Source of the DNA: Parendozoicomonas callyspongiae
GTDB taxonomy: Bacteria > Pseudomonadota > Gammaproteobacteria > Pseudomonadales > Endozoicomonadaceae
Assembly: GCF_023502345.1 (NCBI RefSeq)
Contig: NZ_JAMFLX010000009.1
Span: 80,851-144,850 of the forward strand
DNA length: 64,000 nt
Reading direction: 5' to 3'
The notes under the pieces are model-generated. The model made no database searches. It saw only the letters and a list, made by a program, of their open reading frames with translations, and had not been told where the DNA came from. Shown here piece after piece: positions 8,690-19,346 of this stretch. The first letter of the stretch is position 1. Every line of letters begins with the position of its first letter. A program made the position numbers and the translations under genes.

Positions 8690-9712
8690 TTATACCGCTT
8701 CCAGCTCAGACATAGGCCAACGGGGAACTGGCCGGATGCCTTCTTCATCAACCTGCCCCGCCTGTAAACGACAACTGCCTGCATAAGCGATCATGGCACC
8801 GTTATCGGTGCAGAACGCCGGACGAGCATAGAACAGCGAGGAGCCTTCTCCTACAACCATCTTATCCAGTTTGGCCCGCAATCTTTGGTTGGCACTCACA
8901 CCACCAGCAATTACCAATTGCTTAAGGCCTGTCTGACGCAAAGCGCGGCGACATTTAATCGCCAGAGTATCAACAACGGCTTCTTCAAAAGCCCGAGCTA
9001 TATCCGCTTTGGTCTGTTTCTCACAATCTTCGCCTCCATGCTCTGCAACTGTATTGCGGGTGAATGTTTTCAAACCACTGAAACTGAAATCCAGTCCGGG
9101 GCGATCTGTCATTGGACGAGGAAATTTAAACCGTCCACTTGTTCCCTTTTCAGCCAGAGCCGCAATACGGGGGCCGCCTGGGTAATCAAGTCCCAACATC
9201 ATAGCGGCCTTATCAAAAGCCTCACCAGCAGCATCGTCAACGGACTCACCCAGAAGCGTGTATTCTCCCTGGCGCTGCACTTCCACTAACTGGGTATGAC
9301 CGCCTGAAACAAGCAGGGCAACAAAAGGAAACTGTGGAGGATTCTCTTCAAGCATCGGGGCAAGCAGATGGCCTTCCATATGGTGAACACCAATTGCGGG
9401 GATTTCCCAGGCCCAGGCAATGGATTTAGCCACAGAAGCTCCAACCATCAGTGCTCCAATCAGGCCTGGCCCCCGGGTGTAGGCGATGGCTTCAATATCG
9501 CTCTGAGAGCAGCCTGCCTCCTTCATTACTTCATTAATGAGAGGAAGAACCCGGCGCACATGGTCGCGGGAGGCCAGTTCCGGCACCACACCACCATAAT
9601 CATTATGCATATCTATCTGGCTGTAGAGCGTATCTGCCAGCAGCCCATGCTCTGTGTCATAGATTGCAATACCGGTTTCGTCGCAGGATGTTTCGATGCC
9701 AAGAACCTTCAT
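8690..9712 (-). CDS. tsaD: tRNA threonylcarbamoyladenosine biosynthesis protein (Kae1/YgjD family)
   Basis: TsaD, with TsaB and TsaE, transfers the threonylcarbamoyl group to A37 of ANN-decoding tRNAs. The ASKHA-fold motifs are intact: [19 protein letters not shown] at the start, HMEGHLLAP with the metal histidines near residue 110, VSGGHTQLV near 135, [10 protein letters not shown] near 275 and [12 protein letters not shown] near 300. The ATG at 9712 gives a 340-residue product; the frame stays open upstream but those codons are not family-like. It is divergent from rpsU, an arrangement widely kept in gammaproteobacteria. Confidence 0.95.
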   Translation of the reverse strand: MKVLGIETSCDETGIAIYDTEHGLLADTLYSQIDMHNDYGGVVPELASRDHVRRVLPLINEVMKEAGCSQSDIEAIAYTRGPGLIGALMVGASVAKSIAWAWEIPAIGVHHMEGHLLAPMLEENPPQFPFVALLVSGGHTQLVEVQRQGEYTLLGESVDDAAGEAFDKAAMMLGLDYPGGPRIAALAEKGTSGRFKFPRPMTDRPGLDFSFSGLKTFTRNTVAEHGGEDCEKQTKADIARAFEEAVVDTLAIKCRRALRQTGLKQLVIAGGVSANQRLRAKLDKMVVGEGSSLFYARPAFCTDNGAMIAYAGSCRLQAGQVDEEGIRPVPRWPMSELEAV

Positions 9713-10047
9713 GGGGCGGGATATTCTCGTATAGCTCAGTCCAGAGGGACGCAATAATAGTGTGATGAAGGTGGCGAGTATACATGCTGAAGGAAAGCGA
9801 AACACTAGGTAGGTTTTCCTTCCTATATATATGTTGTGTACTACCTAAAATTACCGTTCCCTGCGTCAAATACCCGTCCTCCCTGACCAATATGACAGAA
9901 CTACTTGACAGGCGGCTATTGACCCACTCCTCCTTGACCTCTAAAATTCGCGCCTTTGCGGATACCCTTCTATCCTGTTGGGTAATTTGCTCGGTCACTT
10001 ACGACCACATTTAAACACTTGATATATATAAGGAAGGTGAGGCCCGC
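9713..10047. promoter_or_regulatory. Divergent intergenic region between tsaD and rpsU
   Basis: This 335-base gap carries no gene that I can support. It must hold the promoters for tsaD (leftward) and for the rpsU-dnaG-rpoD operon (rightward). TTGCTC, 17 bases, then TTTAAA at about 9987-10015 is a possible rpsU promoter. The rpsU ribosome site AAGGAAGGTGAGG lies just before its ATG. Confidence 0.45.
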
Positions 10048-10263
10048 ATGCCTGCTGTCAAAGTTAAAGAAAACGAACCCTTTGATATTGCCCTGCGTCG
10101 TTTTAAGCGCTCCTGTGAAAAAGCCGGTATTCTGTCTGAAGTTCGCCGTCGCGAACATTACGAGAAGCCGACTGCAGTGCGCAAGCGCCAGGCAGCAGCA
10201 GCAGTCAAGCGCCACCTGAAGAAATTACAGCGCGAGCAGCGTCGTCGCGAGCGTCTGTATTAA
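10048..10263 (+). CDS. rpsU: 30S ribosomal protein S21
   Basis: The 71-residue, strongly basic protein has the conserved S21 sequence: [20 protein letters not shown] at the N-terminus, then a long Arg/Lys/Ala helix ending in RRERLY. It joins the 30S platform late and aids start-site recognition. It opens the macromolecular synthesis operon that couples translation (rpsU), replication priming (dnaG) and transcription (rpoD). A strong AAGGAAGG ribosome site precedes it. Confidence 0.97.
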   Translation: MPAVKVKENEPFDIALRRFKRSCEKAGILSEVRRREHYEKPTAVRKRQAAAAVKRHLKKLQREQRRRERLY

Positions 10264-10298
10264 TTCAGACCGGGTTAACCGGATCTCTCATTGCTGGC

Positions 10299-10340
10299 CT
10301 GGAGTCTGTTTCAACCGTGTTGACTGACGGGTGACTCCAG
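10299..10340 (+). other. Long-loop inverted repeat between rpsU and yqeY
   Basis: CTGGAGTC and GACTCCAG form 8-base arms around a 26-base loop. In E. coli a terminator and processing sites between rpsU and dnaG set the ratio of S21 to primase. No T-run follows here, so attenuation at this site is only a possibility. Confidence 0.35.
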
Positions 10341-10377
10341 TCTGAATCTTCAATACACCCGATCAGGGATGGCTTAC

Positions 10378-10830
10378 ATGTCTGCCAACAACCTGAAGCA
10401 TCGCCTCAATGAGGCCAAAAAAGATGCAATGCGTGCCAAGGATAAGGATCGCTTATCTGTGGTTCGCATGGCATTGGCCGAGTTCAAGCGGGTCGAGGTG
10501 GATGAGCGTATTGAAGTGGATGACTCTCGAGGACTGGCTCTGCTTGACAGGATGGTTAAGCAGCGGAGGGAATCTGCGTCCCAATATGCCCAGGCAGAAC
10601 GCCATGATCTTGCCTCAAAGGAAGAGTTTGAGATAAGCGTTCTGCAAGGGTTCCTACCCCAGCCCCTAACCGATGATGAAATCAACGGTTTGATCGAATC
10701 TGCGATTACAGAAACCGGTGCCAGCTCCATAAAAGAGATGGGACAAGTCATGGGCATCCTCAAACCCCAGGTGCAAGGTCGCGCCGATATGGGTGCAGTC
10801 AGCAAAATGCTGAAAGCCAAATTGAGCTGA
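10378..10830 (+). CDS. GatB/YqeY domain protein
   Basis: The 150-residue protein is a stand-alone YqeY family member, related to the tail domain of the GatB amidotransferase subunit, which binds tRNA. Visible features are an N-terminal helical segment (LKHRLNEAKKDAMRAKDKDR), LSVVRMALAEFK and the C-terminal MGQVMGILKPQVQGRADMG turn typical of the family. The function in bacteria without GatCAB is unsettled. I chose ATG 10378, because the upstream ATG at 10369 directly abuts its AGGG sequence while 10378 leaves normal spacing. Its place between rpsU and dnaG is common in Pseudomonas-type operons. Confidence 0.88.
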   Translation: MSANNLKHRLNEAKKDAMRAKDKDRLSVVRMALAEFKRVEVDERIEVDDSRGLALLDRMVKQRRESASQYAQAERHDLASKEEFEISVLQGFLPQPLTDDEINGLIESAITETGASSIKEMGQVMGILKPQVQGRADMGAVSKMLKAKLS

Positions 10831-10978
10831 AACAGGTTTTCAGACAGATTTATCCCCTCCAATCTGTGATACCTTTTTACTTCGGACACAACCACCCGAG
10901 ATATTTGTCTGCCTCCCAGTTTGCGGCAAACAAATCATTTTTATTTTCTTAACACCCAAATAAGCTGTTTCAGACACT

Positions 10979-12880
10979 ATGGCCGGACTGATTCCACAAA
11001 GCTTTATCGACAACCTGCTTGCCCGGACAGATATTATCGAAGTGGTCAGTGACCGCATCACCCTGAAGAAAGCTGGCCGTAATCACCAGGCTCTGTGCCC
11101 GTTCCATAAAGAAAAGTCCCCCTCATTCAGTGTCAGTCAGGACAAACAGTTCTATTACTGTTTTGGTTGTGGTGCCAGTGGCAACGCCGTGGGCTTTGTC
11201 ATGGATTATGACCATATCGGTTTCCCGGAAGCTGTTGAACTGCTGGCCCGACGTGCGGGACTGGAAGTTCCCCGTGAAGGCGGTGCCAAACAAAAGCGCG
11301 AACGTTATGATACGCTCTACCAGATCCTGGAAAAGTCTGCCGAATGGTATTCCGGTCAGCTGCGAAGTCATAGCAGCGCCAAAATCGCCCAAAATTATCT
11401 CCGGCAAAGAGGCCTTGATGGCCGGATAGCGAAACAGTTCCAGATTGGATATGCCCCTCCCGGCTGGGACAACCTGATGGAAACTCTGGGCAGTACTCCC
11501 GAACGCAGCCAGCTTTTGCTAGACGGCGGACTTGTTGTTGAAAATGAAGAACGCAAGTCAACCTACGACCGCTTCCGCAATCGCATCATTTTCCCAATTC
11601 GCGATTTGCGTGGCCGCACCATTGCTTTTGGTGGACGTGTACTGGGTGATGATAAGCCGAAGTATTTAAATTCCCCCGAAACTCCGGTTTTTCACAAAGG
11701 CAGGGAACTTTATGGTCTCTATGAAGCTCGTCAGGCCAACAGATCTCTTGAGCAGATTCTGGTCGTTGAGGGCTATATGGATGTTATTGCCCTGGCCCAG
11801 CAAGGGATCACCTGCGCTGCTGCCACCCTGGGTACTGCCACAACATCCGATCACCTGAATCAGCTGTTTCGCCATACCAGCCAGGTCATCTTCTGTTTTG
11901 ATGGTGACAACGCTGGTCGCCAGGCTGCCTGGAGAGCTCTGGAAAATGCCATCCCCGGAATGGACGACGGCAGGCAGATACGCTTTCTGTTTCTCCCTCA
12001 AGGGGAAGACCCTGATTCACTGGTTCGAAAAGAAGGCCCTGATGCATTCCTGTTCCGGTTAAAGGATAAAAGTCAGGCACTGCCATTTGATGATTATTTT
12101 TTCCGCCATTTCGAGCAGGAGATTGATACCAGCACCCTCGATGGCAAAGCTCGCCTGGTTCATATCGTCACCCCATATATTCACAAGCTTCCGGAAGGGA
12201 CATTTAAAAGCCTGATGCTGAAAAAGCTTGGCGATATCAGCGACCTTGGAACAGAAGCTGTCTCATCAATTATTGAATCCAAACCGGAACCGCAATCACC
12301 ATCAATTTCTCAGCAAGAACATGCTGCCACTGAATCCTATGAAGAATATTCAAACCGATTCAATGCAGGTGATACCCAGCCAGCATATGCGCAGCCATGG
12401 TCTCAGCAACCGGGAAGGCATAAATTCAAACGACAGGGGCAAGCTGTTCCTGTTCCGGGTATTCGATTAAAACCTGCAAAAAGAGCTCTTCGCCTGCTGC
12501 TGGCCCAACCAAGACTGGCAGAAATGATTGACCCGGCCAAACTGGATATCGCCAGCCCCGACGAAGATGTTCGTCACCTTATTGCTTTGACTGAATCTCT
12601 GCGAAAAACTCCTGCGGATAGCACTTACGGTCTGCTGGGCAGCTGGTTTGGTACCCGCCTCGGTGAACGGCTAAATGAGCTGCAGAAAATCGATATGCCG
12701 ATTTCCAATGCAGAACATGTTATTAAACAGTGCTTTAAACAGTTATCCACTGACGTACAAAGTAAAAAAGATTCACTCAGTGCAAAAGAACGATTATTGC
12801 AAGCTACCAAAAAAGGCAAAAAGGGCTGGCTTGTTGATCGCCAGGAGCAACAACAAGAAGCAAACTCAACAAAAGACTGA
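10979..12880 (+). CDS. dnaG: DNA primase
   Basis: The 633-residue primase makes RNA primers for replication. The N-terminal zinc ribbon is C40-x2-H43 ... C61-x2-C64 (CPFHKEKSPSF then CFGCGASG). The catalytic core contains RFRNRIIFPIRDLRGR near 200, the TOPRIM glutamate loop VVEGYMDV near 264 and the metal site DGDNAGRQAA near 310. A linker rich in Gln/Ser (about 425-480) leads to the C-terminal helical DnaB-binding domain. It sits in the rpsU-dnaG-rpoD operon, ahead of rpoD by 269 bases that may carry an internal promoter. Confidence 0.97.
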   Translation: MAGLIPQSFIDNLLARTDIIEVVSDRITLKKAGRNHQALCPFHKEKSPSFSVSQDKQFYYCFGCGASGNAVGFVMDYDHIGFPEAVELLARRAGLEVPREGGAKQKRERYDTLYQILEKSAEWYSGQLRSHSSAKIAQNYLRQRGLDGRIAKQFQIGYAPPGWDNLMETLGSTPERSQLLLDGGLVVENEERKSTYDRFRNRIIFPIRDLRGRTIAFGGRVLGDDKPKYLNSPETPVFHKGRELYGLYEARQANRSLEQILVVEGYMDVIALAQQGITCAAATLGTATTSDHLNQLFRHTSQVIFCFDGDNAGRQAAWRALENAIPGMDDGRQIRFLFLPQGEDPDSLVRKEGPDAFLFRLKDKSQALPFDDYFFRHFEQEIDTSTLDGKARLVHIVTPYIHKLPEGTFKSLMLKKLGDISDLGTEAVSSIIESKPEPQSPSISQQEHAATESYEEYSNRFNAGDTQPAYAQPWSQQPGRHKFKRQGQAVPVPGIRLKPAKRALRLLLAQPRLAEMIDPAKLDIASPDEDVRHLIALTESLRKTPADSTYGLLGSWFGTRLGERLNELQKIDMPISNAEHVIKQCFKQLSTDVQSKKDSLSAKERLLQATKKGKKGWLVDRQEQQQEANSTKD

Positions 12881-13149
12881 TACACTCCCTTGAAAAACTG
12901 GCAGCGAATCCCCAAATAAAAACATTCCCGGCAATGTCGCCTTCCAGACACAGGGATAACAAGGCTGCCTTTTGTCTATTAATGCTCTGGCACAGGAACG
13001 CCAAGCCATCCCAAAATGGTCATAGATTTACCGGATTGTCGCATTCAACGTATGGCATACGGCAAGGCCTGTACGCTATAATTGGCCGCTTAACATTCAA
13101 GCGCCGGGAACATTTCGTTGTGAAAAGGTCTCGCTGTTAAAGGGTTGAT

Positions 13150-14985
13150 ATGTCCGCAAATTCTCAACAACAATCCCGACTGAAAGAACTGATCAGCCGC
13201 GGCAAGGAACAGGGCTACCTGACCTATGCGGAAGTCAACGATCACTTGCCGGATGATATTTCCGATCCGGAACAGGTCGAAGACATCATTCGCATGATCA
13301 ACGACATGGGGATCAAGGTCTGTGAGACCGCCCCAGACAGCGACTCTTTGCTCCTGAATGATGGTGATGGTAATGAAGCTGCTGACGAAGATGCAGCCGA
13401 AGAAGCCGCAGCTGCACTTGCTGCAGTAGAGCAGGAAGCTGGCCGTACAACTGACCCTGTACGCATGTATATGCGTGAAATGGGTACTGTAGAGCTGCTG
13501 ACCCGCGAAGGCGAAATTGTGATCGCCAAGCGTATTGAAGAAGGTCAGCGTGAAGTGATGACAGCACTGTCTCACTTCCCCGGAACCGTTGCCATGGTTC
13601 TTAATGATTATGACCGAATCGTTGAAGAAGAAGGTCGTCTGAGCGACCTCTTCAGCGGTTACATTGACCCTGAGCCTGAAGAAGAGCCAGAACCAGAGGT
13701 TGCCGAGGACGAAATTCCTGAAGACGCCCTGGAAGATGACGATGACGATGATGACGAGGAAGAGGCGAATACCGGACCAGATCCTGAAGAAGCCAAGATC
13801 CGTTTTGGCGAACTGCGTGAATGTTTCCAGGAAACATTAACAGTCATCGAGACTTACGGTCGCAAAACTCCAGAAGGCAAGGCAGCCCTCGCCAAACTGG
13901 CTGAGCTGTTCGTCACCTTCAAGTTGGTTCCGCGCATTGCCGACTTCATGGTTTTCCGTGTTCGTAACGCTCTGGATCAGATTCGCTCCAACGAACGTAG
14001 CGTTATGCAGCTGTGTGTTCGTCGCGCCAAGCTGCCACGTAAAACCTTCCTGTCCCGCTTCCCAGGCAATGAAACCAACCTGGAATGGCTGGACACACTA
14101 ATCAGTGAAAATCCCGGGCAAGCAGAAGCTCTGGAACTCCAGCGCATTGAAATTCTTCGTGCCCAGCGCAAACTGAGAGCTGTTGAAGAAGATATCAACC
14201 TGCCACTGGTCGAAATCAAAGAGATCAACCGTCACATGTCCATCGGTGAGGCCCGCGCCCGCCGAGCCAAGAAGGAGATGGTTGAAGCCAACCTTCGACT
14301 GGTTATCTCTATCGCCAAGAAATACACCAACCGCGGCCTGCAGTTCCTGGATCTGATTCAGGAAGGCAACATCGGCCTGATGAAGGCCGTAGACAAGTTC
14401 GAATACCGTCGTGGTTACAAGTTCTCCACCTATGCAACCTGGTGGATTCGTCAGGCGATTACCCGCTCTATTGCTGACCAGGCACGAACCATCCGTATTC
14501 CGGTTCACATGATTGAAACCATCAACAAGCTGAACCGTATTTCTCGCCAGATGCTACAGGAAATGGGTCGCGAGCCTACTCCTGATGAACTGGCAGAGCG
14601 CATGGAAATGCCGGAAGACAAGATCCGCAAGGTTCTTAAGATCGCCAAAGAGCCCATCTCTATGGAGACTCCAATTGGTGATGATGAAGACTCCCATCTG
14701 GGTGACTTTATCGAAGATACTGCGATCCACTCTCCAGTGGATTCTGCAACTTCTGAAGGTCTGCGCGAAGCAACCCGCAATGTACTTGGCGGCCTGACAG
14801 CCCGTGAAGCCAAAGTCCTGCGTATGCGTTTCGGTATCGACATGAACACTGACCATACCCTTGAGGAAGTGGGCAAGCAGTTCGACGTTACCCGTGAACG
14901 TATTCGCCAGATCGAAGCGAAGGCACTGCGCAAGCTGCGCCATCCAACCCGCTCCGACCATCTGCGTAGCTTCCTGGACGAGTAA
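13150..14985 (+). CDS. rpoD: RNA polymerase primary sigma factor sigma-70
   Basis: The 611-residue housekeeping sigma factor directs most transcription. Region 1.1 covers residues 1-80, and region 1.2 includes [20 protein letters not shown] near 98-118. An acidic non-conserved insert ([11 protein letters not shown] near 200) follows, as in gammaproteobacterial RpoD. Regions 2.1-2.4 contain [19 protein letters not shown] and [17 protein letters not shown], region 3 lies near 455-530, and the 4.2 helix-turn-helix contains [20 protein letters not shown]. It ends HLRSFLDE as in E. coli. It is the last gene of the macromolecular synthesis operon. Confidence 0.98.
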   Translation: MSANSQQQSRLKELISRGKEQGYLTYAEVNDHLPDDISDPEQVEDIIRMINDMGIKVCETAPDSDSLLLNDGDGNEAADEDAAEEAAAALAAVEQEAGRTTDPVRMYMREMGTVELLTREGEIVIAKRIEEGQREVMTALSHFPGTVAMVLNDYDRIVEEEGRLSDLFSGYIDPEPEEEPEPEVAEDEIPEDALEDDDDDDDEEEANTGPDPEEAKIRFGELRECFQETLTVIETYGRKTPEGKAALAKLAELFVTFKLVPRIADFMVFRVRNALDQIRSNERSVMQLCVRRAKLPRKTFLSRFPGNETNLEWLDTLISENPGQAEALELQRIEILRAQRKLRAVEEDINLPLVEIKEINRHMSIGEARARRAKKEMVEANLRLVISIAKKYTNRGLQFLDLIQEGNIGLMKAVDKFEYRRGYKFSTYATWWIRQAITRSIADQARTIRIPVHMIETINKLNRISRQMLQEMGREPTPDELAERMEMPEDKIRKVLKIAKEPISMETPIGDDEDSHLGDFIEDTAIHSPVDSATSEGLREATRNVLGGLTAREAKVLRMRFGIDMNTDHTLEEVGKQFDVTRERIRQIEAKALRKLRHPTRSDHLRSFLDE

Positions 14986-15008
14986 TCATCTCCTCCAATC
15001 GAGATAGG

Positions 15009-15115
15009 GTGGAGCCTCACAGCTCCACTCCTCCCACAACACCCACATACGGATCCGTACTGGGCGTTTCGGTCAGTTGAGCGTCTACTATTACCACAAA
15101 CATGGTAATAGTAGA
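15009..15115. repeat. Cluster of palindromes downstream of rpoD
   Basis: The 404-base gap between the convergent rpoD and pnp (14986-15389) has no gene I can support but several perfect dyads. These are GTGGAGC/GCTCCAC (15009-15028), TACGGATCCGTA (15048-15059) and a striking 13-base-pair stem TCTACTATTACCA/TGGTAATAGTAGA with loop CAAACA (15084-15115). None has a T-run suited to rpoD. A further 9-base-pair stem, GAGAGGGAT/ATCCCTCTC, lies at 15352-15372 next to the pnp stop. Confidence 0.6.
15030..15070 (-). mobile_element. Possible scar of a group II intron 3' end
   Basis: Read leftward, CGCCCAGTACGGATCCGTA then TGTGGGTGTTGTGGGAGG resembles the hairpin and trailing sequence seen downstream of group II intron reverse transcriptase genes in proteobacteria. 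CGCCCA pairs with TGGGTG, and ACGG with CCGT. No reverse transcriptase reading frame remains. The match is from memory and the domain V tetraloop is not convincing, so this is tentative. Confidence 0.25.
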
Positions 15116-15265
15116 GTCCGTGATACGAGACAACTGCTCACCACTCTCACTCTGTACCGTTCAGGCCTTCACTGACCAAGGTCAACTACTATGCCGTCTG
15201 CTGATTTTCCTGAACCCCCAACACTTCCAGAAATGGAAATAGACCCAGTTCCAGCTGAGGCCAGT

Positions 15266-15297
15266 TAAAAAACCCCACGCTTTATCAGGATGGGGTT
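15266..15297 (-). terminator. Rho-independent terminator for pnp
   Basis: On the minus strand AACCCCA pairs with TGGGGTT around a 13-base loop and is followed by TTTTTT. It lies about 95 bases beyond the pnp stop codon. Confidence 0.75.
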
Positions 15298-15389
15298 CTG
15301 CAGCGTCTTAATCACCCTGGAATCACCATCAGGACTCCCAGAGCATTAACGGAGAGGGATGCCATCCCTCTCTCTCCCAGCAATCAGGA

Positions 15390-17489
15390 TTATTCCTGAT
15401 CCTGCATGTTAGCCAGCTCTTTGATGCTCAGCTTGATACGGCCGCGGTTATCCACGTCCAGAACCACAACCTTGATCTTCTGACCAACCTTCAGGTAATC
15501 ATTTACATCGTTCACACGCTCTTCAGCGATCTGGGAAATGTGAACCAGACCATCCTGACCAGGCAGGATGTTAACGAATGCACCGAATTCTACGATACGT
15601 GCAACAGTACCTTCGTAGATCTTGCCAACTTCCGCTTCAGCAGTAATGCCGTGAACCTTGTCGTATGCAACCTGACAGGCGTCCTTGTTTTCACCGTAGA
15701 TCTTAACAACACCATCATCAGTGATATCAATAGAGCAGCCAGTCTCTTCACACAGACCACGGATAGTAGAACCACCCTTACCAATAACATCACGAATCTT
15801 GTCGGGATGAATTTTCAGAGTCATGGTCATTGGTGCGTTTTCGTTCAGCTCGGAACGAGGTGCAGCAATAACGCGATTCATCTGCTCAAGGATGGTCATT
15901 CGGGCAGCCATGGCCTGCTCGAGTGCAATTTCCATGATTTCTTCAGTAATACCCTGAATTTTGATGTCCATCTGCAGGGCAGTAACACCTTCAGAAGTAC
16001 CGGCAACCTTAAAGTCCATGTCGCCCAGATGATCTTCATCACCCAGAATATCGGTCAGAACAGCAAAACGATCACCATCCTTGATCAGACCCATGGCAAT
16101 ACCGGCAATAGGAGCCTTCAGAGGCACACCGGCATCCATCAGAGCCAGGGAAGTACCACACACGGAAGCCATGGAGCTGGAACCGTTAGATTCAGTGATC
16201 TCAGACACAACACGCAGTGTGTATGGGAACTCTTCTTCGGTTGGCAGCAGCGCAGACACACTGCGGCGAGCCAGTCGACCGTGACCAATTTCACGACGAC
16301 CAACACCACCCATACGACCACACTCACCTACAGAATAAGGAGGGAAGTTATAATGCAGCATGAACGCATCGCGACTTTCACCTTCCAGCGCATCAATCAG
16401 CTGCGCATCACGAGTAGTACCCAGAGTGGTAGTTACCAGCGCCTGAGTTTCACCACGGGTAAACAGTGCAGAACCGTGTGTTTTTGGCAGAACGCCAACT
16501 TCAATATGAAGAGGGCGAACAGTTTTGGTGTCACGACCATCAATACGCAGATTACCGCTGAGGATAGAGTCACGAACGTGAGCTTTTTCCAGTTTAGCGA
16601 ACAGGCCAGAAACTTCTGCAGAAGAAGGACCTTCTTCTGCAACAAACTGCTCAACCGCCGCATTGCGAATTTCGGCCAGGACAGTGTTGCGAGCCACCTT
16701 GTCATGGGTTGTATATGCAGAAGCGATCTTGTCACCGAAGGCAGTAGACAGAGCGCTCATCAGCTCAGTGTTAACTTCTGGCACACTCCACTCACGAATA
16801 GGCTTGCCAGCTTCAGCAGCGAACTCTTTAATTGCAGTAATAGCAGACTGGTAACCCTCATGGGCAAACAGAACAGCGCCCAGCATTTCATCTTCTGTCA
16901 GCTCCTGAGCTTCGGATTCAACCATCAGAACAGCGCTGTCAGTACCAGCAACAACCATGTCCAGCTCAGATTCTTTCAGCTCTTCGAAAGACGGGTTAAG
17001 CATGTAGCCACCCTTCTCTTCGTTAAAGCCAACTCGTGCAGCACCGATAGGGCCTGCAAATGGGATACCGGAGATAGCCAGAGCAGCAGAAGTTGCCAGC
17101 ATACCCAGCATGTCAGGATCATTCTTCTTGTCAGTAGACATGACAGTAATGATGACCTGAACTTCATTCATGTACCCCTTAGGGAACAGTGGACGAATAG
17201 GACGATCGATCAGACGGGAAGTCAGAGTCTCTTTTTCGCTGGGACGACCTTCACGCTTCAGGAAACCACCAGGGATTTTACCGGCAGCATAGGTTTTTTC
17301 CTGGTAGTGAACAGACAGAGGGAAGAAGTCCTGACCTTCACGGGCAGAGCTCGCACCAACAACAGTTGCCAGCACAACCAGGTCACCCATGGTTGCCAGA
17401 ACAGCACCATCAGCCTGACGAGCAACACGACCAGTTTCCAGAGTGACCGTCTGATCACCAATTTCAAACGACTTAGTTACAGGATTCAC
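15390..17489 (-). CDS. pnp: Polyribonucleotide nucleotidyltransferase (PNPase)
   Basis: This 699-residue trimeric 3'-5' phosphorolytic exoribonuclease is a degradosome component. It has two RNase PH domains (residues about 1-230 and 310-550; [20 protein letters not shown] in the first, [20 protein letters not shown] in the second) joined by a helical domain. A KH domain ([20 protein letters not shown] near 560) and an S1 domain ([20 protein letters not shown] near 620) follow. The C-terminus is slightly shorter than in E. coli (711). As in E. coli it follows rpsO, here across a 379-base gap with a terminator. Confidence 0.97.
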   Translation of the reverse strand: MNPVTKSFEIGDQTVTLETGRVARQADGAVLATMGDLVVLATVVGASSAREGQDFFPLSVHYQEKTYAAGKIPGGFLKREGRPSEKETLTSRLIDRPIRPLFPKGYMNEVQVIITVMSTDKKNDPDMLGMLATSAALAISGIPFAGPIGAARVGFNEEKGGYMLNPSFEELKESELDMVVAGTDSAVLMVESEAQELTEDEMLGAVLFAHEGYQSAITAIKEFAAEAGKPIREWSVPEVNTELMSALSTAFGDKIASAYTTHDKVARNTVLAEIRNAAVEQFVAEEGPSSAEVSGLFAKLEKAHVRDSILSGNLRIDGRDTKTVRPLHIEVGVLPKTHGSALFTRGETQALVTTTLGTTRDAQLIDALEGESRDAFMLHYNFPPYSVGECGRMGGVGRREIGHGRLARRSVSALLPTEEEFPYTLRVVSEITESNGSSSMASVCGTSLALMDAGVPLKAPIAGIAMGLIKDGDRFAVLTDILGDEDHLGDMDFKVAGTSEGVTALQMDIKIQGITEEIMEIALEQAMAARMTILEQMNRVIAAPRSELNENAPMTMTLKIHPDKIRDVIGKGGSTIRGLCEETGCSIDITDDGVVKIYGENKDACQVAYDKVHGITAEAEVGKIYEGTVARIVEFGAFVNILPGQDGLVHISQIAEERVNDVNDYLKVGQKIKVVVLDVDNRGRIKLSIKELANMQDQE

Positions 17490-17701
17490 ATTTATTTCCT
17501 TTCAACAATCAAATAAATCTGATTGATAACAATGCCGCCTCTTACTGGGATGCAATCCGGAATACGGCTACTCATTCCGCACTCGGGATTGCACCCAAAT
17601 GTGTATCAGCCTGTATCAATCAGCTCTTATTGGTTGTAAAACCCCCTTGGCTCTACACCCTCAACCCACCAAGGGTAAACCTTTTGATGGGATTTTTATA
17701 A

Positions 17702-17757
17702 CAAAACACCGCTGCTTTAATCCTTTTGCCTTAAAGCTCAGGATTGCAGCAGCGGTG
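17702..17757 (-). terminator. Terminator/processing hairpin between rpsO and pnp
   Basis: Read leftward, CACCGCTGCT and AGCAGCGGTG form a 10-base-pair outer stem, extended by CAATCC/GGATT, and are followed by TTTTGTTAT. It is placed like the rpsO terminator t1 of E. coli, where read-through supplies pnp. The rest of the 379-base gap (17490-17868) holds no gene I can support and probably contains the pnp promoter and a leader for PNPase/RNase III autocontrol. Confidence 0.7.
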
Positions 17758-17868
17758 CTTGCGGCTACCCCCCCACTCTGGAGGCCAGCACACCGGAAAC
17801 GTCAGCCTCCGGCTTTAATCTCATATCTGCCAGCAAAAAAAACCAACCGATGAGAGATAACCAGAATC

Positions 17869-18138
17869 TTAGCGACGCAGGCCCAGACGCTGGATCAGAG
17901 AACGGTAACGCTCAACGTCCTTCTTCTTCAGGTAGTCCAGCAGGCTACGACGCTGGTTTACCATGCGGATCAGACCACGACGGGAGTGGTGATCGTGGAT
18001 GTGAGCCTTGAAGTGAGACTGCAGACCTTCAATGTTAGCAGTCAGCAGGGCAACCTGTACTTCAGGGGAACCAGTATCGTTCTCACCACGGCCAAAGTCT
18101 TTAACGATCTCAGCCTTGCGCTCAACAGTCAGGGACAT
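17869..18138 (-). CDS. rpsO: 30S ribosomal protein S15
   Basis: The 89-residue primary 16S rRNA-binding protein has the family hallmarks: [59 protein letters not shown] with the conserved HDHHSRRGL, and [10 protein letters not shown] chose the ATG at 18138 (MSLT), which gives exactly the standard length. The frame is open for 22 more codons upstream but these are unlike any S15. It lies between truB and pnp in the usual order. Confidence 0.97.
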   Translation of the reverse strand: MSLTVERKAEIVKDFGRGENDTGSPEVQVALLTANIEGLQSHFKAHIHDHHSRRGLIRMVNQRRSLLDYLKKKDVERYRSLIQRLGLRR

Positions 18139-18398
18139 TCTATTAACTCCAAAAGAGAATATGCATTTAACAATCAAGGAATGGCCGCGCATATTAACAG
18201 CCACCCTCGTTACAACTACTCTTTACAAAGAAAATGCAGCCAAGGCTACAATTTCAACAAGAGCGTTCCGGCAAAAGGCGTATTCTAACCCCATATTCAG
18301 GATTATTCACCCGGGTTTTTCGCCCTTTACATGATGAAAGCGCCAACACGCCTTCAACTCATGGATGTTTCTCTCAAGGCAACCCAGCGAAAACCGAA

Positions 18399-19337
18399 TC
18401 AGTGGTTAGACTGGGCTACCAGCCTGCGTGGTGCAACCAGGCCATCATCCTGAATCTCACCTATGCCCAGGAAAACATTAGGTTCACCCTCAACACTTCG
18501 GTAGATACGGACAAAACCGGAAGTCGGCGCACGCGGAACCTGAACAGGCTGCCCCTGGGTTACATAGTGGCTGCTATTTGCACCCAGAAGAACGGAAGGC
18601 CAGTGACTGACCGCCGAATCCTGAGCCAGCAGAATGTTATCCAGCGCAACATGGCCGCCACCATCACGGATCTCTTCGAGCTGTTCCAGAGTATAGGACT
18701 GCTCTTCCTCATAAGGACCAGCTTTCAGGCGACGAAGATCGGCAACATGGGCACCACAGCCCAGCATTTCACCGATATCTTCCACCAGGGTACGAATATA
18801 GGTGCCTTTGCTGCAGTCCACTTCCAGCACCATTTCATCACCACGAAACTCCAACAAAGTCAGGCGATAAATATTGACCTTGCGAGCCTCACGCTCAATT
18901 TCGATACCCTCACGGGCATACTGATAGAGCGGCTTACCCTTATGCTTCAGGGCAGAGAACATGGAAGGAATCTGCTCAATCGGGCCGCGGAACTTGGCTA
19001 GGACGGGCTCAAGATCGGATTGTGTAACAGCAACCGGACGCTCCTTGACAACCTCACCTTCAGCATCGCCAGTGTTGGTACGAATACCCAGTTTGGCAAC
19101 TGTTCGGTAGCTCTTGTCAGAGTCCAGCAGATACTGGGACAACTTAGTTGCTTCACCCAGGCATACGGGAAGAACCCCCGTTGCCAGAGGATCAAGACTG
19201 CCGGTATGGCCAGCCTTGGCCGCACCATACAGTCGCTTCACTCGTTGAAGCACATCATTGGAGCTGCCACCGGCAGGCTTATCAATAACAACAATACCGC
19301 TGACCGGACGGCCGCGAAAACGTCTACGACGAGACAT
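18399..19337 (-). CDS. truB: tRNA pseudouridine(55) synthase
   Basis: This 312-residue enzyme makes pseudouridine 55 in the T-loop of tRNAs. Markers are GIVVIDKPAGGSSN near residue 14, GHTGSLDPLATGVLPVCLG near 43 with the catalytic Asp, SDKSYRTVAKLG near 75, QIPSMFSALKHKGKPLYQYA near 118 and VDCSKGTYIRTLVEDIG near 175. A C-terminal PUA-like segment completes it. It begins 9 bases after rbfA in the nusA-infB cluster. Confidence 0.96.
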   Translation of the reverse strand: MSRRRRFRGRPVSGIVVIDKPAGGSSNDVLQRVKRLYGAAKAGHTGSLDPLATGVLPVCLGEATKLSQYLLDSDKSYRTVAKLGIRTNTGDAEGEVVKERPVAVTQSDLEPVLAKFRGPIEQIPSMFSALKHKGKPLYQYAREGIEIEREARKVNIYRLTLLEFRGDEMVLEVDCSKGTYIRTLVEDIGEMLGCGAHVADLRRLKAGPYEEEQSYTLEQLEEIRDGGGHVALDNILLAQDSAVSHWPSVLLGANSSHYVTQGQPVQVPRAPTSGFVRIYRSVEGEPNVFLGIGEIQDDGLVAPRRLVAQSNH

Positions 19338-19346
19338 AACTCTTTC

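Noticed and set aside
9657..9998. Leftward open frame of 113 codons in the tsaD-rpsU gap
   Set aside because: It overlaps the tsaD start in another frame, spans the promoter region and shows no family features.
15540..17516. Long open frame of 658 codons on the plus strand opposite pnp
   Set aside because: It mirrors the codon pattern of pnp on the other strand, is rich in Thr, Asn and His as antisense frames are, and has no family motif. The same applies to long antisense frames opposite dnaK (41550-43328), infB (20938-22410) and glmM (26771-27763).
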